Below, in pieces: positions 34,860 to 43,836 of a stretch of 64,000 nucleotides of DNA. The notes beneath the pieces are model-generated. The model made no database searches. It was not told where the DNA came from and saw only the letters and a list, made by a program, of their open reading frames with translations. The stretch lies in assembly GCF_000721075.1 (NCBI RefSeq), contig NZ_JOEQ01000005.1, positions 124,001 to 188,000 on the forward strand, in the 5' to 3' direction. The stretch is from Streptosporangium amethystogenes. Its GTDB lineage: Bacteria; Actinomycetota; Actinomycetes; Streptosporangiales; Streptosporangiaceae. The stretch's first letter is position 1, and each line of letters opens with the position of its first letter. A program made the position numbers and the translations under genes.

Positions 34860-35765
34860 ATGCCACAACTATCAACGTTCATGGGTCTGCCCTACGAGCC
34901 CGCCCCCCAGGGAGCCGACCTGGTGATCGTGGGCGCGCCGTACGACGGTGGCACGAGCTACCGCCCCGGTGCGAGGTTCGGGCCCCGCGCCATCCGGGAA
35001 GAGTCCGCCCTGCTGCACGGTACGGGCCTGGACCGCGGGCCGAGCGTTTTCGGCGCCATCGGCGCGGTGGACGCCGGCGACCTTGACCTGAACCGGTTCT
35101 CGATGGAGTCGGCGATGAGCACGGCCACCGAGCGGCTCACCGAACTGGCCGAGCGCAACCAGGCCCTGCTCATGCTGGGCGGCGACCACTCGATGACCCT
35201 GGCCGCCCTGCGCGCCGCGCACAAGGTCCACGGGCCGGTCGCCGTTCTCCATCTGGACGCGCACAGCGACACCTACCCTCCCGTGGACGGGGGGCGTTAC
35301 CATCACGGCACTCCCTTCAGATGGGCGATCTGGGAGAAGCTCGTCGACCCCGCGCGGATGATCCAGGTGGGGATCCGTGGCCATGTGCCGTATGCGGGCG
35401 CGCTCGAATTCGCCCGCGCCCGCGGCGTCCGCATCGTGACGGCACCCGACATCGACCGAATCGGCGTGGGCTCGTTGATGTCCATGATCCAGGAATGCGT
35501 GGGTGACGGCCCGCTGTACGTGTCCTGCGACATCGATGTGGTCGATCCGGCCTTCGCTCCGGGAACCGGAACCCCCTCGCCCGGCGGGCTCAGCTCACGA
35601 GAACTGCTCGCCATTCTCCGTGGCATCGGTGATCTACAGCCGATCGGCTGCGATGTGGTCGAGGTGGCACCCGCGTACGACCACGGCGGAGCCACCGCGC
35701 TGCTCGCCGCGGAGATCGGATACGAGCTGATCTACCAGTACGCGCGATCAAGACGTGGCAGGTAG
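34860..35765 (+). CDS. Arginase/agmatinase-family hydrolase, possible peptide arginase
   Basis: 301-aa ureohydrolase. All six Mn(II) ligands are present: His110 (GGDHS), Asp133, His135, Asp137 (DAHSD), Asp224 and Asp226 (CDIDVVDP). The closest general type is agmatinase/proclavaminate amidinohydrolase. As last gene of the RiPP operon, 34 bases after SagB, it probably acts on the peptide: OspR of the landornamide pathway is an established peptide arginase that turns Arg into ornithine. Arg37 and Arg53 of precursor 1 and Arg51 of precursor 2 are possible targets. Free agmatine or arginine metabolism is the alternative. ATG 34860 matches the family N terminus; an in-frame upstream extension lies within SagB. 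Confidence 0.88.
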   Translation: MPQLSTFMGLPYEPAPQGADLVIVGAPYDGGTSYRPGARFGPRAIREESALLHGTGLDRGPSVFGAIGAVDAGDLDLNRFSMESAMSTATERLTELAERNQALLMLGGDHSMTLAALRAAHKVHGPVAVLHLDAHSDTYPPVDGGRYHHGTPFRWAIWEKLVDPARMIQVGIRGHVPYAGALEFARARGVRIVTAPDIDRIGVGSLMSMIQECVGDGPLYVSCDIDVVDPAFAPGTGTPSPGGLSSRELLAILRGIGDLQPIGCDVVEVAPAYDHGGATALLAAEIGYELIYQYARSRRGR

Positions 35766-35782
35766 CCCGCGGGTTCCGTGCT

Positions 35783-36529
35783 TCAGAAGAGCTCGGACGC
35801 ATTCGCCATGACGATGTGCCGGAACTCAGGGGTGGGGCTGGCGCCCAGCTCAAGCCGGAGCAGCTCGGAGTAGCTCGCGTAGATCTTCCGTGCCCCGTAC
35901 ACGTCGCCAAGCTCCAGATGCGCTCTGGCGGTGATTCTGTGCGAACGCTCATTGTAGGCGTCGACATCAACGGCCCGCCGGGCGAAGTCCAGGGCTGAGA
36001 GGGGGTCCTTCGCCGCCAGATGCAGTTCCGCGAGCCGCTGAAGGGCGATCAACCTGACCAGGTTCCAACGCTCACGAACCTGCTTGATATCGCCGCCGTC
36101 CCATCCGGGGAGCAACTCCAGTTCCAGGAAGTTCAGGTTCTGGGCCGCCATGACATCGCGGGCGGCCCCTTCCTGAGCCGGTGTGACACGCGCCAGCTTC
36201 TCGGCCAGCGAACTCGCGACCGCGAGGTCCACCGTGATCTGGCTCCGGAGCCGGAGCCGGTCTCCATGGGTGTCGAGCAGGGCGTCACCGGTCGCCTGAC
36301 GCGTCCTCCACAGAGATTGACGAAGCCTTTTGGCCGCTTGGGAAGGTTCCGTCTCAGGCCAGAGCAGTCTTTCGAGCGTGGATCTGGCTGTCGGTCCGCG
36401 AAGCGTGAGGAGTATGACCAGTCTCTGCGCCATCGGGGTAAGCGGCACGATCCGATCGTCGATGACGCAGGCAAACGAACCGAGGAGTTCCATTTGAACG
36501 GCCTTGTATTCGGCGATATTCAGGTGCAT
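35783..36529 (-). CDS. SARP-family transcriptional regulator with BTAD
   Basis: 248 aa. An OmpR-like winged-helix N terminus (MELLGSFACVIDDRIVPLTP, MAQRLVILLTLRG, SLWRTRQATGDALL) is followed by the bacterial transcriptional activation domain, with TPR-like helices and the ELGASPTPEF ending. SARPs are usually pathway-specific activators of antibiotic or RiPP clusters. It is convergent with the arginase gene, 17 bases away, so it most likely controls this cluster. GAGGA eight bases before ATG 36529 favours that start; a GTG 24 bases upstream is possible. Confidence 0.88.
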   Translation of the reverse strand: MHLNIAEYKAVQMELLGSFACVIDDRIVPLTPMAQRLVILLTLRGPTARSTLERLLWPETEPSQAAKRLRQSLWRTRQATGDALLDTHGDRLRLRSQITVDLAVASSLAEKLARVTPAQEGAARDVMAAQNLNFLELELLPGWDGGDIKQVRERWNLVRLIALQRLAELHLAAKDPLSALDFARRAVDVDAYNERSHRITARAHLELGDVYGARKIYASYSELLRLELGASPTPEFRHIVMANASELF

Positions 36530-37243
36530 GCCGTCATCCTCGTCGGTGCTCACTTGATACGAGGGATCGGTCTTTCATCTCCAACCATAAACGCATGGGG
36601 TTAAAATATATTAACGGTCATTGTCGGTGGTATACCGCACCTGGTTGACTTTAAATCAACCTCCGATGGTATGTTCGCCGGATTCATACATCATCCGCAG
36701 TAGCAGGCATTCGCGATCGGCGCATTCCGGCAGCGCATGATCGCGGTGAGTGATCGTTTTGGGGCGTGGGTCACCGCGGACCGTGGTGAGATCAGCTCGG
36801 TGTCAGGCCGGGGGCATCCAGGCACGGTCGAGCGGCGCGTCGCGAATTCTCTCTCGCGCCCGCCGAGTGCCGGTGGGGGCGGACGATGGTGGAATCGACC
36901 GGGACGGGTCGATCGATGCCGGCCCGGGCGCCGGCCTGTACCGCCCGCGGCATCCCGGTGAGGGTGTGCCATCCGGCGCCCGGTGGCGAAAGCGGAGCTG
37001 GACACTCCTCCGGGGCCGGACACGGGGCCGGCCGATTCGAAGGTGGACGCCCCGCCGGCCTTCGGAGCCCGGACGGCCACGGCGTCAGGCTCCGAAGGGG
37101 GCCGCCCGGAGATCCCCTACCGGGTCTGGGCCGGCCGGATGCCGTGGTCGTCCTGGTGGTGATGGGCAGGACGCTCACGCGGTGGGCGAAGTGCGGCGGC
37201 GACGTCACACAGGTCACCGAGGAATATGCGACAGTCCTCGTGC
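36530..37243. other. Non-coding or degenerate region between SARP and kinase genes
   Basis: 714 bases without a gene I can support. The first 150 bases are strongly AT-rich for this genome (for example TTAAAATATATTAACGG near 36601) and should contain the SARP promoter; an imperfect inverted repeat GGTTGAC...ATCAACC lies at 36643-36661. The rest is GC-rich and frames in it are full of Pro/Arg/Gly with no recognisable domain. It may be decayed sequence at the cluster border. Confidence 0.5.
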
Positions 37244-39130
37244 TCAGCCACAGTGGCTCCAGCCGCTCTTCCACGACAGCGACCCGTACGTGCCGCCCCA
37301 GATGACGCACTTCTTGACCGCGGACAGGCGTACCGGGCCCGCGTAGACGGTGAACTTGCCGGGGTTGCTCCCGCTGGAGCCACCCTTCACCTGGAGTATC
37401 GCGTTCATCGAGATCTTGGCGGGGATCACGTACCTGGACATGGTGACGACGCAGTTCTTGCCCGCGGCGGAGCTGTAGAGCAGGTAGATCGTCGCGACAC
37501 TGCCCAGGGCCTTGGAGTTGACGACCTTGTAGCCGCTGCCGCAGACGCCGGTGGCCGTGTAGGGATTGGGCTTCTGCGGGGTGGGCTTCGGAGTCGGCTT
37601 GGCCGTGGTGGTGGGCTTGGTCGCCGAGGTCGGTTGGGTGGTGGCGGTGGGCTTGGCCGCCGTCGGCTCGGGAGCCGATGAGGGCTCGACGATGCCGCTC
37701 GGCTTCGCCGGCGGGGTGGGCTTGGCGGTGGTGGCCGCCGGGCTGGAGGTCCGGGAGGGGGGCGTGCTCGGCTTCCCCGTCGACGCTCCCGCAGGGCGGC
37801 CCGGATTCTCGGCCGGCCGGGATGACGGCCGCGCGATCCGCCGGGACGGGTGGGGAGTGCTGGTGAGGAGTTCCTTGTTCTCCGGAGGCAGGGAGGGCTC
37901 TTCCCCGGCCGTGGGCGGATCGCCGGGAACGGTCGTCGAGCCGGGGCCCGCGGTCTCCGTCGCGATGGACGCCGCTCCGGCTCGCGCCATCGTGGCCTTC
38001 TCGTCGTTTCGCAGGGCCACCACGGTCCCGGTGGTCACGCCGAGCGCGGCTACGACCGCCACCCCGGTGAGCAGGAGCCCCACAGGTCCGCGCGGCCTCC
38101 TCCCACCCGGTTCCCCGGTCCGCCGGGGGCTGTTCTGTCCCGGTCCGCCGTGTCCGGGCGCGGCGCCTCCCGGCCCGCCCGCCGGCGGTCCGTCCTGATG
38201 TTGCCCGCTCTGCCGGGTGGCTGCCACGGACACGTGACCGGGGCCGGGCACAGGGCCGGGCACGGGACTGTGCCCGGGGCCGGACACCGGGCCGGGGAGG
38301 GGTGCCGAGCGCTGGACCGGGGTGGTGGAGGCGGCGCCCATCAGGCGGTTGACGAGTTGCTCGGCGGTGGGGCGCAGCGCCGGGTCCTTCGACAGGCAGG
38401 CCGCGACCAGCTCGCGCAGCTCTCCCTCCAGCGCGCTCAGTTCCGGCTCCGCGTTCAGAATCCGGTTGATCACGATGGGGATGGAATCCTGGCCGAACGC
38501 GGGCCTGCCGGTCGCGGCGAAGACCATCGTGACGCCCCAGGCGAACACGTCGGCCGCTGATGTCACCTCGCCCGACCCGAGCTGCTCGGGCGCGAGGTAG
38601 GAGGGGGTGCCCATCGCCACCCCGGTCGCGGTCATCCCCGGAGAGTCCAGAGCCCTGGCGATGCCGAAGTCGATCACCACCGGGCCCTCGGGCCCCATCA
38701 GCACGTTGGCGGGCTTGAAGTCACGGTGCAGGATGCCCGCGCGGTGGATCGCCGACAGCGCGGTGGCGGTACTGATGGCGAGACGTTCCAGGGAGGCGCC
38801 GCGCCGTGGCCCCTGGTTGTCGACCAGCTGGCGCAGGGAGGGGCCGGGGACGTACTCGCTCACGATGTACGGACGGCTGCCGGCGAGGTCGGTGTGGAGC
38901 ACGGAGGCGGTGCAGAACCGGGCCACCCGTTGCGCGACCGACACCTCGCGCAGGAAGCGTGCCCTGGCCTCGGGGTCGCTGACCAGTCCGTGGTGGAGGA
39001 GCTTGACGGCGACCTGCTCGCCCTCGGGCCCCCGCCCGAGGTAGACGATCCCCTGCCCGCCCTCTCCGAGCCGCCCGGTCAGCTCGAACGATCCCAGGCG
39101 TGGGGGATCCTCCGCTGTTAGTGGTTCCAC
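37244..39130 (-). CDS. Membrane Ser/Thr protein kinase with extracellular Cys-containing domain
   Basis: 628 aa. The kinase domain (about 12-270) has the glycine loop GRLGEGGQGIVYLG, Lys43 in VAVK, HRDFKPANVLM, DFGIAR and the activation segment MGTPSYLAPEQL, so it is catalytically complete. A Pro/Gly-rich juxtamembrane stretch leads to one membrane helix (VGLLLTGVAVVAALGVTTG). Outside, a long Thr/Pro/Lys-rich stalk (about 395-530) carries a terminal domain of about 95 residues with four Cys. PASTA repeats are absent. The extracellular domain probably senses or anchors at the wall; the ligand is unknown. Confidence 0.9.
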   Translation of the reverse strand: MEPLTAEDPPRLGSFELTGRLGEGGQGIVYLGRGPEGEQVAVKLLHHGLVSDPEARARFLREVSVAQRVARFCTASVLHTDLAGSRPYIVSEYVPGPSLRQLVDNQGPRRGASLERLAISTATALSAIHRAGILHRDFKPANVLMGPEGPVVIDFGIARALDSPGMTATGVAMGTPSYLAPEQLGSGEVTSAADVFAWGVTMVFAATGRPAFGQDSIPIVINRILNAEPELSALEGELRELVAACLSKDPALRPTAEQLVNRLMGAASTTPVQRSAPLPGPVSGPGHSPVPGPVPGPGHVSVAATRQSGQHQDGPPAGGPGGAAPGHGGPGQNSPRRTGEPGGRRPRGPVGLLLTGVAVVAALGVTTGTVVALRNDEKATMARAGAASIATETAGPGSTTVPGDPPTAGEEPSLPPENKELLTSTPHPSRRIARPSSRPAENPGRPAGASTGKPSTPPSRTSSPAATTAKPTPPAKPSGIVEPSSAPEPTAAKPTATTQPTSATKPTTTAKPTPKPTPQKPNPYTATGVCGSGYKVVNSKALGSVATIYLLYSSAAGKNCVVTMSRYVIPAKISMNAILQVKGGSSGSNPGKFTVYAGPVRLSAVKKCVIWGGTYGSLSWKSGWSHCG

Positions 39131-39226
39131 CAGATTCCCCCCGACAAAACCCGAAAAAATGGTTTATGTGGAGCAGAACGCTACCAGCGCGGGAGAGAGG
39201 GCGAACGGCCATGGAGATTCGGGGAG

Positions 39227-39264
39227 CCGCGGATTCCCGTGCTCGGCCTGACGGGAATCCGCGG
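39227..39264 (-). terminator. Terminator hairpin downstream of the GlcD-like gene
   Basis: CCGCGGATTCCCGT (39227-39240) and its exact complement (39251-39264) enclose a ten-base loop, 52 bases beyond the oxidase stop. A wider pair of arms, GGGAGAGAG at 39191 and CTCTCTCCC at 39274, surrounds it. It lies between two genes read leftward and can end the oxidase transcript before the kinase promoter. Confidence 0.75.
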
Positions 39265-39316
39265 AGGTCCCGTCTCTCTCCCTGGTAGGACGGGATCCGG
39301 GGTGGCGGGAATCCGC

Positions 39317-40678
39317 TCAGATGGCCTTGCCGGGGTTGAGGATGCCGAGCGGATCGAAGACCTGTTTGATCCCGTGGTGGATCTCCTCGGTGACCGGCCC
39401 GGTCTCCATGGCCAGCCAGCGCTGTTTCAGCAGCCCGACGCCGTGCTCGCCGGTGAGCGTGCCCCCCATCTTCAGGGTCTCCCTGAAGAGCTCGTCGGCC
39501 GCCGCCCACACCTCGGGCGGCGGTTCGCTCAGGGTCCTGTCGAAGACGAAGACGGGGTGCAGGTTGCCGTCGCCCGCGTGGGCGACCGTGGTGATCAGCA
39601 CGCCGTGCTTGACCGCGATCGCCTCGATCTTCTCGATCATGTCGGGCAGCAGGGAGCGCGGTACGCACACGTCCTCCACCAGGCACTTGCCCAGCCGCTC
39701 CTTGGCCTCGTACGCCATCCGCCGGACCTCGATCAGCTGCGCGGCCTCCTGTGCCGACGACGACACCGCCACGAAGGCCGCGCCGTTGGCGGTGCAGAGT
39801 TCCGCCATGCGTTCGGAGACGGCCGGGCCGTCCACCGCGTCCGACTGGGCGATCAGCATCGCCCGGGTCGACTCCTCCAGCCCGATGTTCCGCCAGTCGT
39901 CGATGGCCTTGAGCGTGTTCCGGTCGAGCAACTCCAGCAGGGACGGCTGGCAGCCGGCCGCGATGATCGCGGAGACGGCGGCGGCCGCCTCCCGGAGGGA
40001 GGTGAACTCGGCCGCGATCGTCGCCGGATAGACCGACGGCGCCCTGCGCAGCCGCACCGTCGCCGCGGTGATGACCCCGAGCGTCCCCTCGGAGCCGACG
40101 AACAGGCCGGTCAGGTCGTACCCCGTCACGCCCTTCACGGTGCGCCGGCCGGTGTTGATCACTCGCCCGTCCGCGAGCACGACCTCCAGGCCGAGCGCCG
40201 AGTCGCGGGTCACGCCGTACTTCACGCAGCGCAGGCCGCCCGCGTTGGTCGCCAGGTTGCCGCCGATGGTGGAGATCTCGTGGGAGGAGGGGTCGGGGGC
40301 GTACATCAGCCCGTGCTCGCGGGCGGCCCGGTCCAGGTCGGCGGTGATGACCCCCGGCTCGACCACGGCTATCTCGTCGTCGGGGGACACTTCCCTGATG
40401 GCCGCCATTCTGTGCAGCGCCAGCACGACGCACCCCTCGACGGCGGTCGCCCCGCCGGCCAGGCCGGTCCCGGCCCCCCGGGGCACCACGGGAACCCGGT
40501 ATCGGGTGGCCCACCTCATCACGGCGACCACGTCGTCCCTGGTGTGCGCGAGCACCACGGCCAGTGGTCTGCCGGGCTCAAGAAAGGTTCGGTCCCGGGC
40601 GTAGGAGTCGGTCACGTCGGAGTCCGTCAGCACCTTCTCCGGTGCGAGCGCGGCGACGAGTTCGGAGATAGCGGTCAC
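39317..40678 (-). CDS. FAD-linked oxidase, GlcD-like
   Basis: 453 aa. The PP-loop FAD-binding site (PRGAGTGLAGGA), STIGGNLATNAGG and VGSEGTLGVIT mark the FAD_binding_4 domain. The C-terminal FAD-oxidase domain has HAGDGNLHPVFVF and TGEHGVGLLK. Such enzymes oxidise D-2-hydroxyacids such as glycolate or D-lactate. I chose GTG 40678, giving the usual GlcD length; an upstream ATG adds 26 unlikely residues. GlcE and GlcF partners are not next to it, so it may act alone like D-lactate dehydrogenases. Confidence 0.9.
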   Translation of the reverse strand: MTAISELVAALAPEKVLTDSDVTDSYARDRTFLEPGRPLAVVLAHTRDDVVAVMRWATRYRVPVVPRGAGTGLAGGATAVEGCVVLALHRMAAIREVSPDDEIAVVEPGVITADLDRAAREHGLMYAPDPSSHEISTIGGNLATNAGGLRCVKYGVTRDSALGLEVVLADGRVINTGRRTVKGVTGYDLTGLFVGSEGTLGVITAATVRLRRAPSVYPATIAAEFTSLREAAAAVSAIIAAGCQPSLLELLDRNTLKAIDDWRNIGLEESTRAMLIAQSDAVDGPAVSERMAELCTANGAAFVAVSSSAQEAAQLIEVRRMAYEAKERLGKCLVEDVCVPRSLLPDMIEKIEAIAVKHGVLITTVAHAGDGNLHPVFVFDRTLSEPPPEVWAAADELFRETLKMGGTLTGEHGVGLLKQRWLAMETGPVTEEIHHGIKQVFDPLGILNPGKAI

Positions 40679-40970
40679 AAGTGGACTGTACGGCCTGACC
40701 CCGAGTAGACGTTCGGCGGTACGCCGACCCCCTCGTCCGGCAATTCCGCACCTCAAAGGGCCTTCGGAGGCGGTTTCAGGCGGCGCCGAGCCAGAGGGTA
40801 GTGAAAATCACCACCATTCTCGGCAAAAGACCTTTTATTTCATTTTTACAACATCATTTGGCGCTTTGACTTCGGCTTGACCTTCTCGTCTAACGTCCCG
40901 GTTCGGTGCGCTCATCCGGCGCGCCGGAGATGTCCGCGCCCGGAAAACCCGGGCGCAGGGAGGGGACACG

Positions 40971-43751
40971 TTGTCCGGCAGACTCAGCAGAGGAGGCGCT
41001 CCTCGGCGCCTTCTCGCGATTGTTCCCGTGCTCGGCCTGGCCGTCACGGGACTGGCTGTGAGCGGTGCGTCGGCCGAGAGCGACTCCTCGGTCGCGCGGT
41101 ACCAGCCGACCGCGGCCGACTACTACATCAACTACGCGCCGCCCAGGGACGAGCCGGAGGTCGGCGACCCGGCCGTGCCGTCGGCCAAGGCGCGCAAGAC
41201 CACTCCGTCCAGGAAGATCGACCGAAAGTACTCCGAGGGCAACCCCGCAGCCGCGCGGGTGCTGGCCGCCCGCGAGGCCGAGGCGATCAGGACGGGGCTC
41301 AACCCCGCGGACCTTCTTTTCAAGAAGGCGAAGACCCCCAAGACGGCCAAGCTCCTCACCCTGCTGGTGGAGTTCAACGACCAGGCGAACGACGACTTCT
41401 CCGGATTCTCCCGTCCGGCGAGCGTGACCAGCGAGGACCCGGCCGAGTGCGTCACCGAGCCGCCGGGCACGCGGCTCAACGGCCCGCTGCACAACAAGAT
41501 TCCCAACCCGGCCACGCTGTCCCACAAGGACAACAACAGCTTCTGGGTGCCCGACTTCAGCCCCGACCACTTCAACAAGATGCTTTACAGCACCGAGGGC
41601 ATCACCCAGCGCGTCCGCACCGACCTGACCGACCCGCGGGACGGCCGCAAGGGCATAGACATCTCCAAGCACACCCTGAAGAACATGTACGAGGAGATGT
41701 CCAAGGGCGCCTACACGGTCACCGGGCAGGCGAGTCCGTGGATCAAGGTCCCGCACTCCGAGGCCTACTACGGCGCGCGCGCCTGCGGCCAGCCGGTACA
41801 GGACATGAGCGGTCACCCGGACAACCCGCGCGGAGCCGGCCAGCTCGCCATCGACGCGGTGAACTCCCTGGCCGCCGCCGACCCGAACTTCCCGTGGGCC
41901 GACTACGACCTCGAGGACGTCGGTGACGCCGACGGCGACGGGAACTTCGCCGAGCCCGACGGCGTGATCGACCACCTGGTTCTGGCCCACGCGGGCAAGG
42001 ACAAGTCCTCCGACGGCGGCGCCGAGGGCACCTACGCGATCTGGGCGCACTCCAGCGCGGTGGCCGGTGGCTACCAGGTGCCCGGCAAGAACGTGAAGAT
42101 CTCCAACTACATCGTGCAGCCCGAGGACTCCGGCGTCGGTGTCTTCGCCCACGAGTACGGCCATGACCTGGGCCTTCCGGACCTCTACGACAGCAGCGGC
42201 CAGGCCTCCCCCGCGGTGGACTTCTGGGACCTGATGTCCAGCGGATCGCACAGCGGCCCGATCTTCCAGTCGATGCCCACCCACATGAGCATCTGGAGCA
42301 AGTGGGTCCTCGGCTGGGCCAACCCCAAGGTCTTCAACCCCGGTGACCGCGCCGGCGCGGTGACGATCGGCCAGGCCTCGCGCACGCCCAAGCTCACCGA
42401 GGACGGCGTCCGGGTGAACCTGGCCAGCCCGCCGGTCACGATGGTCGAGCCGCACAGCGGCACCAAGACGCTCTGGTCCAACTTCGACCAGGAGTGGGCC
42501 AACGTCAAGATCGCCCGTGACGTTCAGGTGCCCGCGGGGACCGACCTGAAGTTCTGGCTCTGGAACAACTACGAGATCGAGGAGGACTGGGACTTCGGCT
42601 TCATCGAGACCTCCGTTGACGGCGGTACCACCTGGACCCAGCAGAAGGTCTACACCGACGGCGGCGCCCTGGTCTCCACCGACGACGACTACACCGACCC
42701 CAACGGGAACCTTGCCGCGTTCGGCGACAAGAAGTACGGCCTCAGCGGCACCACCGACGGCTGGCGGCACGACTACGTCGACCTCACCCCCTTCGCGGGC
42801 ACGACCGTCAAGCTGCGCCTGACCTACAACACCGACGCGGCCTACACCCCGCGCGGCTGGCACGCCGACGACTTCGCACTCACCAACGGCACCCAGACCG
42901 TCTGGAGCGACGATCTGGAGGGCGGCCTCAACGGCTGGACGGCCACCGGCGGCAGCTTCAACAACACCAACGGCCAGGGTTGGACCCTCAACGACGGCAA
43001 GCGGGAGGTCTCCCGCTTCTACCTGGCCGAGTGGCGCAACCTCGACGGGTTCGACAAGGGCCTGCAGTACACCTACACCACCAACTACTCGCGTGACGGC
43101 GCGTGGAAGGTGGAGAAGGTCAAGTACAACGCCCCCGGCCTGCTCATCTGGTACCGCGACTCGAACTACACCAACAACGCGGTGGCCAACAACCTCGAAC
43201 TGGCGCCGAGCATCGGTTCCAAGGGCAGCCTGATCCTGGTCGACTCCCACTTCGACCCGCTGCGGCGGACCGGCGTGGCGGCCACGAAGGATCCCACCAC
43301 GCTCAAGAACATGTCGGGACGCGTGCAGAGCTCGAACGCGGCCTTCTCCTTCGCCAAGACCTACCCCTTCACCGATTGCATCGAGGGGCCGGACGAGCCC
43401 TTCAGCGCGTACTGCACCAAGGTGGACGGGCTGAAGGGAGTCTCGGAGTTCACCGACGCCAAGACCTGGTACCCCGGCTTCGAGGCGCGCGGCACCAGCC
43501 TGTACTACCGCGACTTCGACGCCTCGGTGGTCGTGCCCTCGGCGGGCGACCAGATGTACAGCACCCGGGTCGTCAACGCCGACGGCACCCCGGCCAACGA
43601 CTGGTACGGGACCGACATGGGCGGCGGCCACGTCCTCGGCTCCGGAAACCCCGGTGACGAGGGCAAGGCGCTGGGCGTGAAGCTCAAGCTCGTCACCCCG
43701 CTGCCGGGTAACCTCGGCGCGATCGTTCAGGTCACCCCGCCCAAGAAGTAG
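40971..43751 (+). CDS. Secreted M6-family metalloprotease (immune inhibitor A)
   Basis: 926 aa, TTG start behind GGAGGGG. A Sec signal peptide (about 1-35: Arg-rich, then LAIVPVLGLAVTGLAVSGASA) is followed by a propeptide and the M6 peptidase domain. The zinc motif HEYGH (His394, Glu395, His398) lies in the extended VFAHEYGHDLGLPDLYD, followed by a Met-turn-like FWDLMSSG. The C-terminal half holds beta-sandwich (VEG/MAM-like) segments. It digests extracellular proteins and peptides; homologues in Bacillus cleave antibacterial peptides. A terminator follows 13 bases after the stop. Confidence 0.93.
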   Translation: MSGRLSRGGAPRRLLAIVPVLGLAVTGLAVSGASAESDSSVARYQPTAADYYINYAPPRDEPEVGDPAVPSAKARKTTPSRKIDRKYSEGNPAAARVLAAREAEAIRTGLNPADLLFKKAKTPKTAKLLTLLVEFNDQANDDFSGFSRPASVTSEDPAECVTEPPGTRLNGPLHNKIPNPATLSHKDNNSFWVPDFSPDHFNKMLYSTEGITQRVRTDLTDPRDGRKGIDISKHTLKNMYEEMSKGAYTVTGQASPWIKVPHSEAYYGARACGQPVQDMSGHPDNPRGAGQLAIDAVNSLAAADPNFPWADYDLEDVGDADGDGNFAEPDGVIDHLVLAHAGKDKSSDGGAEGTYAIWAHSSAVAGGYQVPGKNVKISNYIVQPEDSGVGVFAHEYGHDLGLPDLYDSSGQASPAVDFWDLMSSGSHSGPIFQSMPTHMSIWSKWVLGWANPKVFNPGDRAGAVTIGQASRTPKLTEDGVRVNLASPPVTMVEPHSGTKTLWSNFDQEWANVKIARDVQVPAGTDLKFWLWNNYEIEEDWDFGFIETSVDGGTTWTQQKVYTDGGALVSTDDDYTDPNGNLAAFGDKKYGLSGTTDGWRHDYVDLTPFAGTTVKLRLTYNTDAAYTPRGWHADDFALTNGTQTVWSDDLEGGLNGWTATGGSFNNTNGQGWTLNDGKREVSRFYLAEWRNLDGFDKGLQYTYTTNYSRDGAWKVEKVKYNAPGLLIWYRDSNYTNNAVANNLELAPSIGSKGSLILVDSHFDPLRRTGVAATKDPTTLKNMSGRVQSSNAAFSFAKTYPFTDCIEGPDEPFSAYCTKVDGLKGVSEFTDAKTWYPGFEARGTSLYYRDFDASVVVPSAGDQMYSTRVVNADGTPANDWYGTDMGGGHVLGSGNPGDEGKALGVKLKLVTPLPGNLGAIVQVTPPKK

Positions 43752-43764
43752 ACCCCCGCAGGAG

Positions 43765-43797
43765 TATGGCCCCGCCGTCGCCGACGGCGGGGCCATA
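43765..43797 (+). terminator. Terminator after the M6 protease gene
   Basis: TATGGCCCCGCCGTCG (43765-43780) pairs perfectly with 43782-43797. The hairpin is followed by CCATTT rather than a long T tract, as often seen in high-GC actinobacteria. Confidence 0.82.
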
Positions 43798-43836
43798 CCA
43801 TTTGAACGGGCAACCACCCGATCGGATAGGGGCAGC

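Noticed and set aside
22389..35765. Classification as a thiopeptide or classical lanthipeptide cluster
   Set aside because: No [4+2] pyridine synthase, no LanB pair and no LanC cyclase is present, so neither class fits; it was kept as a hybrid.
36691..37080. A 129-codon minus-strand frame between SARP and kinase
   Set aside because: Arg/Pro/Gly-rich with no domain, weak start and overlapping alternatives in other frames; considered as a possible extra precursor but it lacks a leader/core pattern.
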